Shown here: piece by piece, positions 5,171 to 5,284 of the stretch
Layout: every line of letters starts with the position of its first letter
How positions within the stretch are numbered: position 1 is the first letter of the stretch
Source of the DNA: JAJOKI01 sp964412405
GTDB taxonomy: Archaea > Halobacteriota > UBA148 > JAJOKI01
Direction: 5' to 3'
Length of the DNA stretch: 5,284 nt
Assembly: GCA_964412405.1 (NCBI GenBank)
Contig: CAYPOB010000054.1
Span: 1 to 5,284 of the forward strand
Position numbers and translations under genes: made by a program
Notes under the pieces: model-generated
Seen by the model: only the letters and a program-made list of their open reading frames with translations
What the model was told of the DNA's origin: nothing
Database searches by the model: none

Positions 5171-5284
5171 GCATCGAAAAATCCTGAAAGTCGGATCGTC
5201 CTATATGATCACTTTGCTCATGGATATAGTCCGTGGATTTGGCTGGGACGAAAATACCATGATAAAGGTCAAGATCACAGGACG
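5166..5284 (+). CDS. AbrB/SpoVT-like swapped-hairpin DNA-binding protein, partial (3' end beyond right edge)
   Basis: Only 39 codons plus two bases are visible. The N-terminus resembles the AbrB/MazE/SpoVT fold: RKILKVGSSYMITL (4-17) matches the usual K-x-G-x-S-x-x-x-T-L strand, followed by a short helix with DIVRGFGW (20-27) and a second strand MIKVKITG (32-39). In most relatives the strand is followed by Pro and a basic or acidic residue (TLPKDI); here it is LLMDI, so the Pro is missing. In archaea such domains occur as free regulators, as antitoxins, or fused to PhoU-like or other domains; the missing C-terminus prevents a choice. The start is set by the ATG placed one TATA spacing from CTTAAATA and by the typical N-terminal length of the fold. 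It is on the same strand as the HTH-CBS gene but has its own promoter. Confidence 0.72.
   Translation, partial: MKHRKILKVGSSYMITLLMDIVRGFGWDENTMIKVKITG

Overview
The window looks like an archaeal chromosome, most likely a methanogen-related euryarchaeon (Methanomicrobia or Methanosarcinales type, or an anaerobic relative). Four things point there: MetX carries a C-terminal pair of CBS domains; Thi4 is of the single-domain archaeal kind; a small HTH-plus-CBS regulator of the COG3620 type sits beside the operon; and promoters are archaeal TATA/BRE elements, two of them placed for leaderless mRNAs. The taxonomic call is inferred from protein style only.

Layout. Positions 1-4357 hold four minus-strand genes that read as one operon, in transcription order metY, metX (CBS-fused), thi4, then a partial DUF6775-like putative metallopeptidase that runs off the left edge. 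Gaps are 7 nt, 47 nt and a 4-nt ATGA overlap. Positions 4358-4476 are a divergent intergenic region with a TATA box for each direction and two inverted repeats that could be operators. On the plus strand a 188-residue HTH-CBS transcriptional regulator occupies 4477-5043. After a 122-bp gap containing a three-unit 12-bp AT-rich repeat, a gene for an AbrB/SpoVT-like DNA-binding domain begins at 5166 and is cut by the right edge.

How the genes work together. MetX activates homoserine with an acetyl group and MetY replaces that group with sulfide to give homocysteine, the precursor of methionine and SAM. Thi4 makes the thiazole half of thiamine from NAD, glycine and a sulfur donor. The operon therefore groups steps that put inorganic or cysteine sulfur into two cofactor/amino-acid pathways. 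CBS pairs on both MetX and the adjacent regulator suggest that one adenosyl ligand (SAM is the obvious candidate) could control enzyme activity and operon transcription together; this is inference.

Most notable points: Thi4 has a cysteine (Cys158) at the position used as sulfur donor in suicide-type Thi4 enzymes, where methanogen enzymes are known to have histidine; the DUF6775-like gene is overlapped with thi4; and the two promoter regions carry unexplained symmetric or tandem sequences. No tRNA, rRNA, CRISPR array, insertion sequence or convincing intrinsic terminator was seen.
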